From Gavia stellata (Eukaryota > Chordata > Aves > Gaviiformes > Gaviidae): DNA of 64,000 bases. The notes beneath the pieces were generated by a model. It did not search any database and was not told the origin of the DNA. It worked only from the letters and a program-made list of their open reading frames with translations. The stretch is taken from the NCBI RefSeq assembly GCF_030936135.1, contig NC_082618.1, forward strand, positions 7,661,034-7,725,033, read 5' to 3'. Below are positions 46,001 to 57,263 of this stretch, one piece after another; position 1 is the stretch's first letter; each line of letters begins with the position of its first letter. The position numbers and the translations under genes are program-made.

Positions 46001-49000
46001 AAACAAGCTAACAGCTGCAGCCTGTTTCAACTTCCTCCCTGTTGCAACTCTCTTACCTTCTTATCGCAACTCTTGGATCAAAGAAGAGTTTACTATTTTC
46101 TGAAGACAGAAGTCAGACTCCATTACCTTAAAGACAGTAATTGAGCATCAGCCACTATACTTTTATCTGTGGTGCAACTCCTCCTGAGGGAACTAGTGAG
46201 AAAAAGCTTGATAGCAGCCAGCATAACTTTGTTTATATTGAAGTTAAAGTCTTGGGCATGCATATTAGAAGTTCTAAATTAGTAACATCCATCAAGGAGA
46301 CCTGGACATCACTGGACAGGTCAGTACCTGATTATTTCGGCTGCCGCCATGCAAAGAAGGGAACCAAAGTGACCATTTCACAGGTCACCAATTATCCCAT
46401 CATCTGCAACGCTGCATCTGCTTAGCATGCATCTTTCCAACAGCATGGCCAGAGTTAGAATAAGGATTCAGCAGCAGACAGAGAACAGAAACAGGATTAA
46501 AACACCATTATATGGCCAGACAGCGAGAAACAAGGAAAGGAAAGGAAGGAAAACGAAAGGAACACTAGCATAATCTGTCCACATGCCAGTACAAGAGCAG
46601 AGGAAGACTCGAACTCTTAAAGAGCTTAAGTAGTAATATCGTCAGGTATGCTGCATTCCAAAATTTCATTCACTGTGTGCTTCTTTTTACCTTCAAAAAC
46701 AGCCAGCGTTCAACACCGCAAGGGCAGAACACGTGCTGACCAGTGGTTCAAGTCTCTGGCAGCAGTACTACTGCGCTCCTAAGAACCAGGTACCGTTCCA
46801 CAAACCAAAGCCCTAGCGTATTGTGCATCTGAGTATTTTGTGAATGGTGAAGCCAGTGAAGTTATTTACTTGTATCCTTCCTCAAAACTGCTCCTGCTGG
46901 TCTCATCCCGGGAAGAGAGAGCTAAGTACCACCTCACGGAAGCACGTGTTATCTACCTTACCTGGCTTCTGTCCCACAGGGGTCCAGCCTCCTCCCCGTG
47001 CACTCCTGCGCAGGCAATCCTGAGACTCACGGGGAATCAGAAAAGTTCCCTCCAACGTGATGAAGTAGAACTTTTTTGTCTCAGACCTGACAAGCAGGAG
47101 AGTCCAATAAACTGGATAAGCTGCGTGTAAACATGTGATCACCTGCTGTAATGAGTTACTTGTATTTATAGAAAGAACCTGGCCCACAGAGACCATTCCC
47201 TAGACAACCCATTAGTTATTACCCTCATTAACAGCTGACAAAAAAATTAAAGGAAGTATTGCTTTTTTAAGATATTAAATTTCCACAGATAGAAAAAACC
47301 CACAAGTATACATCTATATAAATAAATATCCGTTAAAAAGTGTATAATACCACCTGTACCACACTGAGGTTTTTTTATTTTTTTTTTTAAAATTAGTTTG
47401 GTTGGTTATGAATTCTGATACGTGGGACATATCTGCTACGGAACCATCCAGCTTTGTACTTATAAGCAAAAATCATGGAAGGCAATAGGAAGACTTGTTG
47501 ACTTTGGAAAATTTGGGTCAGACCCAGAAATTGAGGCATTGTGCACATCCTGTCTCCCGTTTCTTTCCCGTGCATCACTCATGCCTGTACTGCAGACAAT
47601 AGTAACAATAGCCTGAATTCAATGTCCAGATCCATTATTAAGTGTTCAGGTCTTTATAGCACCATCTTCTTAACAGATTAGAAGTCATCTTCTCAAAGCA
47701 GGATGACACACAGGGCAGCATCAGTGAAAAAAAAGAGGGCTGAGGAACAACACAGCTCTAGCGAGAATCACTTCATCCAATTTTGTCTTTAAAGAACAAT
47801 AAATGAAGAGACATCTCTGGTGGGAAAAAAAATAATCAAAACACCGGTCTGAGAGGTTTCTGAGAAGTGAACACATTCAGCCCTAGCCATATTGAATGTG
47901 TTCAAAGGAGAGTGGGGTGAAAGGACAGAAGCAATAAGGTGGAAAAAAGGAAAGCAGCACATCAGAAGAGGATGAAGGACAGACCCATAAAAGCAAAGGT
48001 ATGAATTTGTCTTCACACAGGCACAAGTGAAGTATAATTCTGACATCTACATGTGGACTAGGGTTTCCCAAGAACACTGGGGAGGAGGGGGAAAAGAGCA
48101 GCAACAGAAATATCCACCAAAAAAACCCCTTAAAGCAGGGTATAAATTCTTTTCTGCCTTTTCCGGATCACCTTCATATCCTGCTCCTGTTGCTATTCTA
48201 GACGGAGATCGCTGGGAAGTTCACATGATGCCTTGCCCAAAGTCAGAGGCTGTACAGGCAGGTGTTTCACACCAATCACTAGCGCTTGCCAGAAATTCAG
48301 CATGGGGTTTTCAGCCTGCTAAATTGCATCCTCAGGCCACTGCTTTCTGCAGGGTTCAAAGTCGATAATCTCCAGCTCCATCTAGTTTACTTCAAGTGAC
48401 TCGTGCAGAGCAGACGTCAGCAGAAATAGGTTAGAGTTGGGTTCAGGCGCTAGATTTCCCCCAGCTGGCTGAGATGCTCTTTGCCTTTTGTACTCAAGAT
48501 CTGATACACCAACTGGAAGAATGATTTACACAATTTTTTCTTTTTCGTTTTTGGCTACGGGGAGCATTTACTCCATACCCTAAAAAGGTATGTAATTGCA
48601 TTACAACTGATATCTGTCAACCCCTTTATTAAAGGGAAGGTACAACACTATTTTTACTCAGCTTACAGAGTTACTGGATACTGCAGCATTCCTTCGAGGA
48701 AGCTGGGCAGACATCTAGCGAGCGGTGGAGTTGGAGGCAGCGTAAATCGACTACTGTAAGAAGAAAAAAACAGCTCTGACAATCTGACTGTGTCACAAAA
48801 TCACAAGTTCAGCCAGTAACCTGACGTGGCAAGATGCTTTTTGCTTACACTCACTTCTTTCAAATCCAGTACTTCATACCCCTACAACAAAGCCATATTA
48901 TACTCTCAGATACATTAGCATTTTCACAGGTCCAAGCTTACTTCCTGACTGGTTAAAAAAACCAGGTACATCCTTCTCACATGTGATTCATATTGCAACA

Positions 49001-52000
49001 GGCAGCACTCCCTAAATATTCAGACTTTGTAACACTTGCTTTCAGGAAGATACACCTCTTTCCTCCTCTGGAAGTAACTGCTCCCTTTCTTCACAGCAGA
49101 TTCCTGCTATTTGCTACTGACTCAAGGATTAATAAGGGCTCCAGAGCACAGGAAAAACTCAAGAACCTGACACCTACCAGTGAGTCAGTCTAGCAACAGA
49201 AACAGTTTAACATCCACTTGTGTGGGTCAATAAACAGAAGAATTTATGTTCGTGCCTTTACTATGCAGAAAAACTGTTTCAGTATCGGCGCTACAACTGA
49301 AATCTCGAATCGACTCAGCCTGTCCTACACAGGGAGACAGCCAGGAGCCCTGCGTGCTGTGCAGGTGTTCTTCACACCATCGCAACAGCGCCTACAACCC
49401 AAGTCATAAAGGTCAGTTTCAGGGGGGGAAATGCATGTTTGGTCCTGACTCTTACTATAAATATACAGCTCTTCTGTTAAAAATCTGTAGCTGAGGTCAG
49501 TGTGGGGGCACTCCCCATCAGAGATGTCCTTCACACCTGCTGTACAGAAGTACAGTGGGATGTTAGACATGCTAATCCTGACTGCTCCTCACTTACTACC
49601 CCCACCTAAAGCAACACTGAGAAATGGAGAGAGAGGGGAGAATTATGAGAGCATTATACGATTTTGTGTAGTAAACACAGTAGTCCTCCCATTCCCAACT
49701 ATAAGATCCACAGGCAGCCGTACCATCTTAACAGCACCGAGCTTGTAAGTGATAAAAAGACACAAGGCAAGCTAAATGAAGGTGAATATATTTACAAGAT
49801 AGTGCTACTGAACTCCATAACAAACAGTCATTAGCAGATTAGTATTATGAATCTAATCCAATTAAGAATTTCCTTTGCAAATGCCTGGAGGAGCTGGAAT
49901 TCCTCTGGGAAGACCTTTCCATGTTTTGAAAGGCTCCCGTGAGTCACGCCTGCAGGTCTGACATACCAGGAAAGACCAGCTCCGGAGCAGCAGGAACAAA
50001 GCCGAGAACCCTACCTCGCAGAAAGCTGCTGCATCCTACTGAACTTGAGGGGTCAACTCAAAAATGGACCCTGCAGCAGCACAAAAAGAAGACTTCTCAG
50101 TTCCACAAGTCCCAGTCAACATAAAACTGGCACTTTCAGAGGCACAGGGACAAAACAGAGGAGAACTTTCCTTATTAACACTCTCGTACTGCACCCTTTC
50201 AAACAGCTTCAGATCATTACAGATGTTTGACAGAATGGTAGTCCACACAGCAGCCATGTCTGAAGACAAAGCGTTAAGTTAAGCAGTTAAACATCCCCCT
50301 CCTTGACTTTATAGAATCCTAATGCCTTGCTCCCACCACTGTACACTGATGTTGAGAACAGCAGCAGTGATCCACGGCTTGATCCGAATGCCCAACTCTT
50401 GCCCACACTGCAAAATCTGCTCATGCTCAGTTTAACACGAGCAACACACACACACAGGTAAGAATCGTGGCTTGCAAGTCCCAAAATTAGATTAGTTCAT
50501 CAAATTCTTACTGTGAATGGGTTTCTGGCGCCCTCAGGTTAAGTTCATAGATTTAGGCTGACCTCTCTGCCTTTGCATCGAGAGATCTGGGACAAAATAA
50601 GGAGAGCGAAAGATCTCGTTGGTACAACTTTGCTGAACAGAACTGCCAAGACTGATCATGTTACCATATCTGCAGACACATGCGCAGTGACCCTCTGCAC
50701 CGAGAAACCAAGCCAGTGCAATTGCTTCCTTCTGGTTTAGGATCTAGACTACACTGGCCTCAACGCTACCAAAATACCAGAACCAAAGAGACATAAAAAT
50801 GAAAGTTGCTGGTTTTAAAAAAACATACGTTGTTTTAACAAACTATCAGTTAAGACAGATTCATTTAAATTAATGTTTGGAACAGAATAGCTTACTATCT
50901 GATCTTCAAAACGCAATTACATGACCATTAGTTTTTTGCCAGTCGCTTAATGTAAAAAACATACCAGAAAGCCTCAAAATAAAAACTTTCTGCAGTTAAA
51001 CTACAAGCTTTTTGGAAGCTGTCAGAAGTGTGCAAGAGTCACATCAACCCAGGTCATTCAACGTACTGAAACCCTGCTCCTCTGCAGTTCAGTTGGGCCT
51101 GAAGTTAGCCTCTCCGGCACCTTTTTGGACATCCTGCTACTCCCTGCAGCGGCAGATGCTTCAGACTATTCAAAGTTTCACCTGAAACCCCCGAGGCAGC
51201 CAAAGATACCCATTAAGGGAAGGATTAGCTAAGACAATAGACAGACTAGTGTTTCCCTCCCCTCACACAGAACAGATATTTATGTAAAAAACCCCAAGCT
51301 AGACCAAATGCCAAGATAAGGCAGGACATTTTAGACCTGAATAAGGTGGGGAAAGAGTTATTACCAGCCAAACACAACTTTTTTCCATTCTTTGTGCAAA
51401 GCACTTAACCGAGGTGACTCACAGAAAATATGCAAAACTCAGGCTAGTTTAGCTTCACCTACTTCTCTTTGCAGCTCTGTTACTCCAGTTCTTCGACAAC
51501 AGCGCTTCGGCAAAGACTGCCAAATCAGAGGGGAAATGGAGCCAAACGCTCCAAATATAAACATGAAGAGGCAAGCGCTGCAAAAAGTTTGATGGAGCTA
51601 GCAGGCCCCAGTAGGGATGCAGCGTACCTCTCCCAGCACAGCCGCGGGGGGATCCAGCAGCTAAGGGAAGCCTTTTTGCTGGGCAGTGCCACAAAACTGG
51701 TACTGTCTGTTTACCGTAACAGGCACCTGGTCAGTTTTAGGCAACCCGGGTCACTTTGCCATACTAGCAGTGCTTCACAGCCAGCAGCACGCGATTTATA
51801 AGAGGGACTTGAACAGCAGCATTCAGCGAGGTTAGCGATTTTGGGCTCCTCCAACCAGAAACTCGGGCAGTGAGACTTTAAAAAAACAGGAAAAAAAAAA
51901 AGAAAAAACAAACACAAAACTGTTCTGTGTTAGTTCTCCCTCCTGTTGTCACTCCCCTCCCCCAGCTTGTTAACTAAACTTTTCCTCTCCCAGGGATCTT

Positions 52001-55000
52001 TCTAATCCTTCAGCGAAGCTGTAATGAATTTGCAACATCAGTCACTCTGCAAACCGAGTTCAACGTGAATCAAGCCTGCCATGAACTCAAGAAAATACAG
52101 GGAATTCTAACAATCCCATAGCCAGAAGGATATAAACGGGGAAGAACAGAGGTAGTACTGGAAAACTGGTTTTCAATCATGTAAGGAAGGAGCACACACC
52201 ATTCCCAGGGGCCTGGGTTAAGGCAGAACATCAGAATGAAAATGCACGCTGCACTATTACCCAAAGCAGCAAACGACGGGCAAACAGCATAACCAAAAGC
52301 AGACTTAAAGAGCTAAAATTCCTATGTTCTGTTTTCAAGAATTACTAAGGACAGGAACAAACCTCTCTGTAAATTCAAACCTGAAGACAGTCACCTGACT
52401 GATATTAATCCCTCCCACCAAGCCAGTTTATCTGCAGCCAGGCTGGTAATCCTCCTGGTCCACGGGCTCTCACAGTACCTGTAGTTTAATGCTGAACTAG
52501 CGATTCTGAAACGGAGTTGTGAGAAGAGCTGACACCCTGACAGATGAATTGGGAAGTCACTTCCACCCACATTAATTCAGCAGAGCAGTCATTCCCACAG
52601 CGTATCAACAAAACTTGTTATTTACCATCAAAGACATGTAATACTACCAGACTCGGAAAGTTTTGGGGGTTTTGGCTGAGCGCTTTCTGTTTTCTGCAGA
52701 AGACAACAGGTTTAGGTACTAAATTGAAGTTAAGGCAAACTGCTGAAGTTTGAGAACCACACACGTACCTAATGAAGCCAGCTTGCTCGCTACAGGTTTA
52801 AACAACTCGATACAGAAGAGCCTTCTCTATGGAGGAAGAAACAAAACTAGTTTATGGGCCACTGAGCTGGGTTAAGTCCTGGGGTTGTCTGCAGCCTACT
52901 GCATGACTTGGGCTGATCACACCCTTGTCGTTCATTTTCTTTTATAATATGGCCTCTCCTATACAGCTTTAGTCAACTGATTACAAATCCTAGACCAATT
53001 AAGAGCTGCTCTTCTCTTTTTTTTTTTCCTCCTTTTTTTGCTATATTGATAATAAATGCAACCTGGTACTAAAGTTTTCAATAAATATTTAAAGAACAGG
53101 CAAGCTGTCGACACAATTCCGCTAGTATGCCCCAGCAGTATATTTAAACTGCTATTCAAATGACTTAAAACGAGCATTGCATTACAGCTGCTGTTCTTTA
53201 AATAAAAAAAAAAAGGAGGCAGAAAGGAAGTTGCAAGTGCTGCCTTTATGCCTAAGTTTATATCCAGAACGGAAGTTTACTTTAAGCAAGACGTAGGAGG
53301 TAAAGGGAAGAAAACACGAAAACAAAACTTGAGCATCCCTTTGAAACAACCTGGTGCACTTGAAGGCCTCGGCCGAGCGATGAAGAGAGGTCCACGAGCA
53401 GGGAGGCAGAACCGGGCCCAAGCCGGAGGCCTTTGGGCAAAGCCTGTCCAGCAGCACGCAGCTGGCCACTCCGGACCGTGCCACCTCCCACGGCAGGGTT
53501 TGGGCTACTATCGAAATGATCGCCCAAGAGATACCTCAGGAAAGGCAACAAATACAGTGAGAAGGTGTAATCAGAATTGCTCCTTCCATTTCTGTTCTGA
53601 AGGGTGACTAGTTATCCAAAGATTTTTTTTTATATATATATAATTATAATGCAACTAACTCAAGTACAGCCAAAGCTTTACAGATATCTGATTTACATGA
53701 CTGTTTCCCACTCACTAACTACAAGAAACCTGCCAAATTAAGCCATGAAATTCAGCCAGATTTAGCCATGCACAAAGTGGTCTCATTTACAGTTAAATTC
53801 AGAGTCAACCACGAAACTCTACAGCGTTAGTCACAGCTCTCCCATCTCAAAATGTGAAGTTTTAGCCATCGCTCCAGCCTCACTAAGAGAAGGTTCAGGA
53901 TGTGTTCGGTAGCACCCGAAAGCAAATACTGAGTTCTAAGCAACTACACCCGACAGAAGAAAAAAAACCCTCGAAATTAAAGCTCACCAAGAAGGCTGGA
54001 CAAAAACCCCATAATTAGTGCTCTCCTAGTAAATATTAAGATGCTTTGCACTACCACCAGTAGCACTTCCTCAGGGTAGGAGGGATGATGTCATGGCTGC
54101 ACACTACAGCATTGTCGGGTTCGTCTGACTATACGCTGCTAACGGGACACTCCCTACAGAACTGTAACCGCACAGTCAGTTTTCCTGGTATCAGCAATCA
54201 GTTTAATAAGTGTTCAGAGACCTGCAATTAGAATATAAACGCAGTACAACCACCAAGCAAAAGAAGAAGAAGAAAAAAACACAACAGAAAAAAAAAAAAA
54301 GCAAAGAGGAGACAGCTGTACCAGGGTGGCAAACAAAGCTCCAAAGCATGAAAGAGAGAAAGGAATGTGGTTAAAAAATCTCCCCTAAGGAAGAATACTC
54401 TGCACGCCCGAGCTTCAGCTGTTTGACTTGCCCCGCTCCCTCCTCCACTCCATTATCCACTGTGGCTGCGCTAATTTAACACAAACCGCCCGCCTGTGTC
54501 AACTGTTGAAGGAGAGATTTGGGTAAGGTGGCCTCGTATGCGTCTGGGCTCCCGCTGCAGAAAGGAAAAAACTTTGGGGCAAAAAGTTCAGATGCCTTTG
54601 GTGGGTCGCTTTGTGCCGAGAGCTTAGGAAGCTGCGAGGGAAGGCAGCGAGAGTCCTTCCCCGCTGCCGCCTCTACCGACTAGAGCTTTGCCACCGCCTC
54701 CACACGCACCTCGACTCCCACACGGCACCCAGATTTGCATGCAGGAAGATCTGCCTTCACCAACAAAGCCACGCAACTCCCAGCAAGAGGACCCGACTGC
54801 CCCCAGTTCACGGCAGTCACTCCCATGGATGAGACAAGCAGGTCCGAAGAGTCAGGAGGAAGGAAAAAAGGAGGGAAAAGAATAAACCCGGCCAATTTCA
54901 AAGTCTGGAGGCCTGGATTTCCACAGGGAAGGTATTTTCACGTTTGAGATACTGGCGGAGCGCTGCGAGGGTTTGGAAGTCATATATGCAGCCAAAATGG

Positions 55001-56218
55001 CGCTGAGAATAAAAATATAATTTAAAGGAAGGTCGCCATATTGTAAACAGTGAGGCAGGGAGACACAGAGACAGCAACCTCCATTATTCCCAGCAGCTGC
55101 AGCAGCACGGAAGCGCTGGGAACGTCAGGCCTGGTGCGGAGACGCCACCGCCGCTTCCCCCCCTCCCCGGCCAGGACCCTCCGGAGGCCCCCCCGCCCCC
55201 CCCCGCCACGAGCAACGCACCCTTAGAGAGGGGTGAGGAGGGGAAGTTATCCGCTCGGAGGGGGTGGGGGGTGGAAGGCCGGGTAGGGGCAGCACCAAAG
55301 CGGCCAGGCCGCGCAGCCAGCGGCCTCGCTCCTCCTCTCGCCCGCTGCTCAGCACAAAAAGAAAGGAGGGTGGTGGACCCCCCCACCCCCCAGAGAAAGC
55401 AGCGAGGGGGGACCGCTGTGGATTAGTCTCGGGGGGAGGGATCCGAGTGGGGTTTGCACCTCCTTTTTGTTCCTGCCTGCTACGCCCGGCCCTATGTGCC
55501 CCCCCAGCCCCCTCCCCGGGCAAGGCAGGGACCTAACGGGAAGCGGGAGCCGCTGGAGGGAAGGTGCTGCCTGGGCCGGGCCGAGCAGATCCGGGGGGAG
55601 ACAGCGCCGAGCCTTACCAGCACTGGAGGTGGAAAGCGGCGGGGCAGTGATCGCAGCACAGCAGATCCCCTCCTTCCTTGCAGCTATCGCAGCTATCGTG
55701 GTTAGTGGCCCTGCCACTTCGCCTGGGCTCCTTCTCGGGCCTCCTGCTCTTCTTTTCCCCATCTTCGCTCTTGGGGGGAGCCAGGAGGGCTTGGATTTGC
55801 TGCACATGGACAGACAGACAGACAGAGAGGGGCTCTGAGAGGCTGGGACAGACCCTGACCCCGAGCGCCCTTCTCCCAGCTGCCCGGCGGGGGAAAAGCG
55901 GCCCCGGGCCCGCCGCGGTGGGGGGGGCGGACAGACGGACGGACACACGACACGGGACGACAGGGCCTCGGCCGGGCCCGCCCCGCCCGCCGGCCCCGTG
56001 TCCGGGAGGGCCTCTCCCGGGGATTGGGCGAGCCGCCTCCGTCCCTCCGCACTTCCTTGTATGGCCACGGGGCTCCGGGGGGGGTCCCTCGCCATTTTGC
56101 AGCCCCGCGGCCTCCCCGGTCGGGCCTCCCCCCTCCGCGGCCCGGGCCTCACCTCCATGAGCCCCCCGGAGGTGTCCAGGTCGTAGACGATCGTCTTGGT
56201 CTCCATCTTCTCCCACAT
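24708..56218 (-). CDS. PHF12: PHD finger protein 12 (Pf1), Sin3-associated corepressor
   Basis: PHF12/Pf1 is a nuclear corepressor subunit that bridges Sin3-HDAC and MRG15 complexes. Fifteen coding exons join without a frame break into 1009 codons plus a stop (about 1004 residues in human, from memory). The first PHD finger spans about residues 56-104 (C..C spacing in [19 protein letters not shown], then WMCHRC). The segment ending [20 protein letters not shown] (about 207-236) matches the MRG15/Sin3-binding region. The second PHD finger is at about 271-318 (CFTC, CDYC, WMCPNH). A Ser/Thr/Pro-rich region fills exon 9. An FHA-like domain covers about 817-882 ([31 protein letters not shown]). 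The protein ends VLRSNSVP. The second intron is 14 kb. Confidence 0.96.
25663..25801 (-). CDS. PHF12: PHF12 exon 14 (FHA-like domain, end)
   Basis: 139 nt with acceptor TTTCAG|AATACG and donor ATAA|GTGAGT. It encodes [20 protein letters not shown] and [14 protein letters not shown]. Confidence 0.94.
27483..27565 (-). CDS. PHF12: PHF12 exon 13 (FHA-like domain)
   Basis: 83 nt with acceptor GACAG|GAGCTG and donor GATGAG|GTGAGT. It encodes [20 protein letters not shown], then ACIFYDE. Confidence 0.95.
28121..28219 (-). CDS. PHF12: PHF12 exon 12 (start of FHA-like domain)
   Basis: 99 nt with acceptor TTGCAG|CGCAAA and donor ACAG|GTGAGT. It encodes [20 protein letters not shown], then [12 protein letters not shown]. 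Confidence 0.95.
29151..29204. repeat. 24-bp tandem duplication in a PHF12 intron
   Basis: CAGCTGCCCTGCACAAGC followed by TCTTTC occurs twice in direct succession, with a partial third CAGCTG. A simple local duplication. Confidence 0.85.
30264..30407 (-). CDS. PHF12: PHF12 exon 11
   Basis: 144 nt with acceptor AACAG|AGATTG and donor GAAG|GTAAGA. It encodes [20 protein letters not shown], then [10 protein letters not shown]. Confidence 0.94.
31757..31879 (-). CDS. PHF12: PHF12 exon 10
   Basis: 123 nt with acceptor CTGTAG|ATGGTA and donor GGCG|GTGAGT. It encodes [20 protein letters not shown] and [11 protein letters not shown]. Confidence 0.92.
32548..32565 (+). repeat. G18 homopolymer in PHF12 intron 9
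   Basis: Eighteen consecutive G on the plus strand, isolated within AT-rich intron. The length may be unstable or an assembly artefact. Confidence 0.9.
33956..34772 (-). CDS. PHF12: PHF12 exon 9 (large Ser/Pro-rich exon)
   Basis: 817 nt with acceptor CTCCCAG|TGGCTC and donor TTCAG|GTATGT. It starts [20 protein letters not shown] and includes [10 protein letters not shown] and [11 protein letters not shown]. The frame stays open past the donor to a stop at 33726. Confidence 0.95.
35872..36033 (-). CDS. PHF12: PHF12 exon 8
   Basis: 162 nt with acceptor ATGTAG|GTTCCT and donor CAGGAG|GTAAAT. It encodes [20 protein letters not shown] and [14 protein letters not shown]. Confidence 0.94.
36686..36850 (-). 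CDS. PHF12: PHF12 exon 7
   Basis: 165 nt with acceptor ACCCAG|CTGAAC and donor TTGAAG|GTATGT. It encodes [20 protein letters not shown] and [20 protein letters not shown]. Confidence 0.94.
37548..37680 (-). CDS. PHF12: PHF12 exon 6 (PHD2)
   Basis: 133 nt with acceptor TTACAG|GAGTTG and donor GTGGTG|GTAAGC. It encodes [20 protein letters not shown], then [19 protein letters not shown] and IEHVV. Confidence 0.95.
38822..38942 (-). CDS. PHF12: PHF12 exon 5 (start of PHD2)
   Basis: 121 nt with acceptor TTTCAG|GTACTA and donor AACAG|GTACTT. It encodes [16 protein letters not shown] and [13 protein letters not shown]. Confidence 0.94.
39509..39896 (-). CDS. PHF12: PHF12 exon 4 (MRG15/Sin3-binding region)
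   Basis: 388 nt with acceptor GTGCAG|AAGCGG and donor CCAG|GTGAGC. It encodes [20 protein letters not shown], an acidic [13 protein letters not shown] stretch and [20 protein letters not shown]. Confidence 0.95.
41474..41546 (-). CDS. PHF12: PHF12 exon 3 (second half of PHD1)
   Basis: 73 nt with acceptor TTGTAG|CAACCC and donor CGCAAG|GTAAAG. It encodes [20 protein letters not shown] then TVRRK. Confidence 0.95.
41547..55617 (-). other. PHF12: PHF12 intron 2 (14 kb)
   Basis: The longest intron of the window, splitting the first PHD finger. It is AT-rich in the middle and becomes GC-rich towards exon 2 (55100-55617). Two opposed YY1-like sites lie at 54993-55004 and 55032-55043. I found no coding exon, RNA gene or transposon that I could name. 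Confidence 0.7.
55618..55799 (-). CDS. PHF12: PHF12 exon 2 (first half of PHD1)
   Basis: 182 nt with acceptor GTGCAG|CAAATC and donor TGCTG|GTAAGG. It encodes [10 protein letters not shown], a basic stretch, and [16 protein letters not shown] up to HLQC. Confidence 0.94.
56153..56218 (-). CDS. PHF12: PHF12 exon 1
   Basis: 66 nt encoding [20 protein letters not shown] plus ME, with donor GAG|GTGAGG. A second in-frame ATG (codon 5, AAGATGGAG) has a better start context than the first. An out-of-frame ATG overlaps at 56222. Confidence 0.93.
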
Positions 56219-57240
56219 TCATCCAGCCCGGGAGCGGCCCCGAGAGCCCCCCCCCGGCGAGAGGGAGCGAGGCGGGGAGGGGGGGGCGGCCCCTCAGCGG
56301 CGGCGGCTCCGCGTCGAGGGGGCGGCGGCGGGGGCGGGCGGGCGGCGGGGCCTAGCCCACGGGCCGCTGCGGCTTGCCCGTCGTCCTCCTCCTCCTCCAG
56401 CCGGGCCCGGGGGCGGCTGCGGGGGGCCCCGCGCCCGCTGCCATGCCGCGCAAGGGGGGAGGGAGGGGGCGGCGCGGCCCCGCGCCCGCCGCCGCCGCAC
56501 ACGCACCGCGCACGCACCACACACAGGCGGCGCCGACGCTCAGGGCCCCGCCGCCGCCGCCGCGCCGCCCGCGCACGCGCAGACCGCGCCCCGCCGCCGG
56601 CCCCCCCACCCCACCCCGCGCGCAGGCGCGGCCCCGCGCCGCCGCCCCTCCCCCCCGCCCGCCGCCTCCCGCTCTCGGCCCTGGCGCGGCGGGGGGGGGG
56701 GGGGGGGGGGGGGGAGAAGGGGGGGGCGCGCGCGCCACCGTTGCGCAGGCGCGACGCCGGCATCGCCCCCCCCAACCCCCCCGCGCGCCCGTCTCGCTCC
56801 GCCCCCTTCCCGCGCAGGCGCGCCACCGCTCGGCGCAGGCGCGGGAGAGGCGGGGCGGAGGAGGGCGGCGCGCAGGCGCGTGGCCGCCGTCACGTTCCGT
56901 GGCGGGGGGGGGGGGGGGCGGAGGAGCGCGGCCGTGGGTGACGTCACGGCGCGGGGCGGGGCGGGGCGGTGGGGCCCGCCCGCCGGCAGAGGGCGCGAGG
57001 CATGCAGCGCGCCGGCGCGGAGGGGGCGGTATCTTGCGCGTGACGTCATCTCGGCGGAGGCCACGCCCCTTAAAGGGGCCGTGGGGGCGCGGGAGGGGGG
57101 TGATGTGGGGGCGCTGTCTGGGGGTGCGGGGTGGGGATGCAGCGGGGGTGCGGTATGGGGGCGCGGGGGGGGGCGGGGGTGCGGGGGGGCGCACCCCCAT
57201 TCCCGCCTGTCCGGCCCCGCTGAGGAAGACTCCACCGCTT
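56219..57240 (-). promoter_or_regulatory. PHF12: PHF12 CpG-island promoter with NRF1-like and CRE sites
   Basis: Very GC-rich and CpG-dense DNA upstream of the PHF12 ATG. GCGCAGGCGC (a common NRF1-site variant) occurs at 56620, 56743, 56812, 56833 and 56870, and GCGCACGCGC at 56571. Perfect CRE palindromes TGACGTCA lie at 56939-56946 and 57041-57048. GC boxes (GGGGCGG) cluster at about 56952-56970. G-runs occur at 56691-56714 (24 G) and 56904-56918. The start sites are inferred. Confidence 0.75.
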
Positions 57241-57257
57241 CTTCTAAAACACCAGTT

Positions 57258-57263
57258 TTTATT
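57258..57263 (-). terminator. SEZ6: SEZ6 polyadenylation signal AATAAA
   Basis: AATAAA on the minus strand (in ...CATTAATAAAAACTGG...), about 0.84 kb past the SEZ6 stop and just before the PHF12 promoter island. It is the first canonical signal downstream of the stop. Confidence 0.7.

Noticed and set aside
41547-55617. Scattered 60-120-codon open frames in PHF12 intron 2
   Set aside because: None shows a known domain, paired splice sites or codon bias. Their number is what chance predicts for 14 kb.
55349-56218. 289-codon frame continuing PHF12 exon 1 into intron 1
   Set aside because: The donor at GAG|GTGAGG and the exact join to [10 protein letters not shown] in exon 2 give the known protein. 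The unspliced frame is not family-like.
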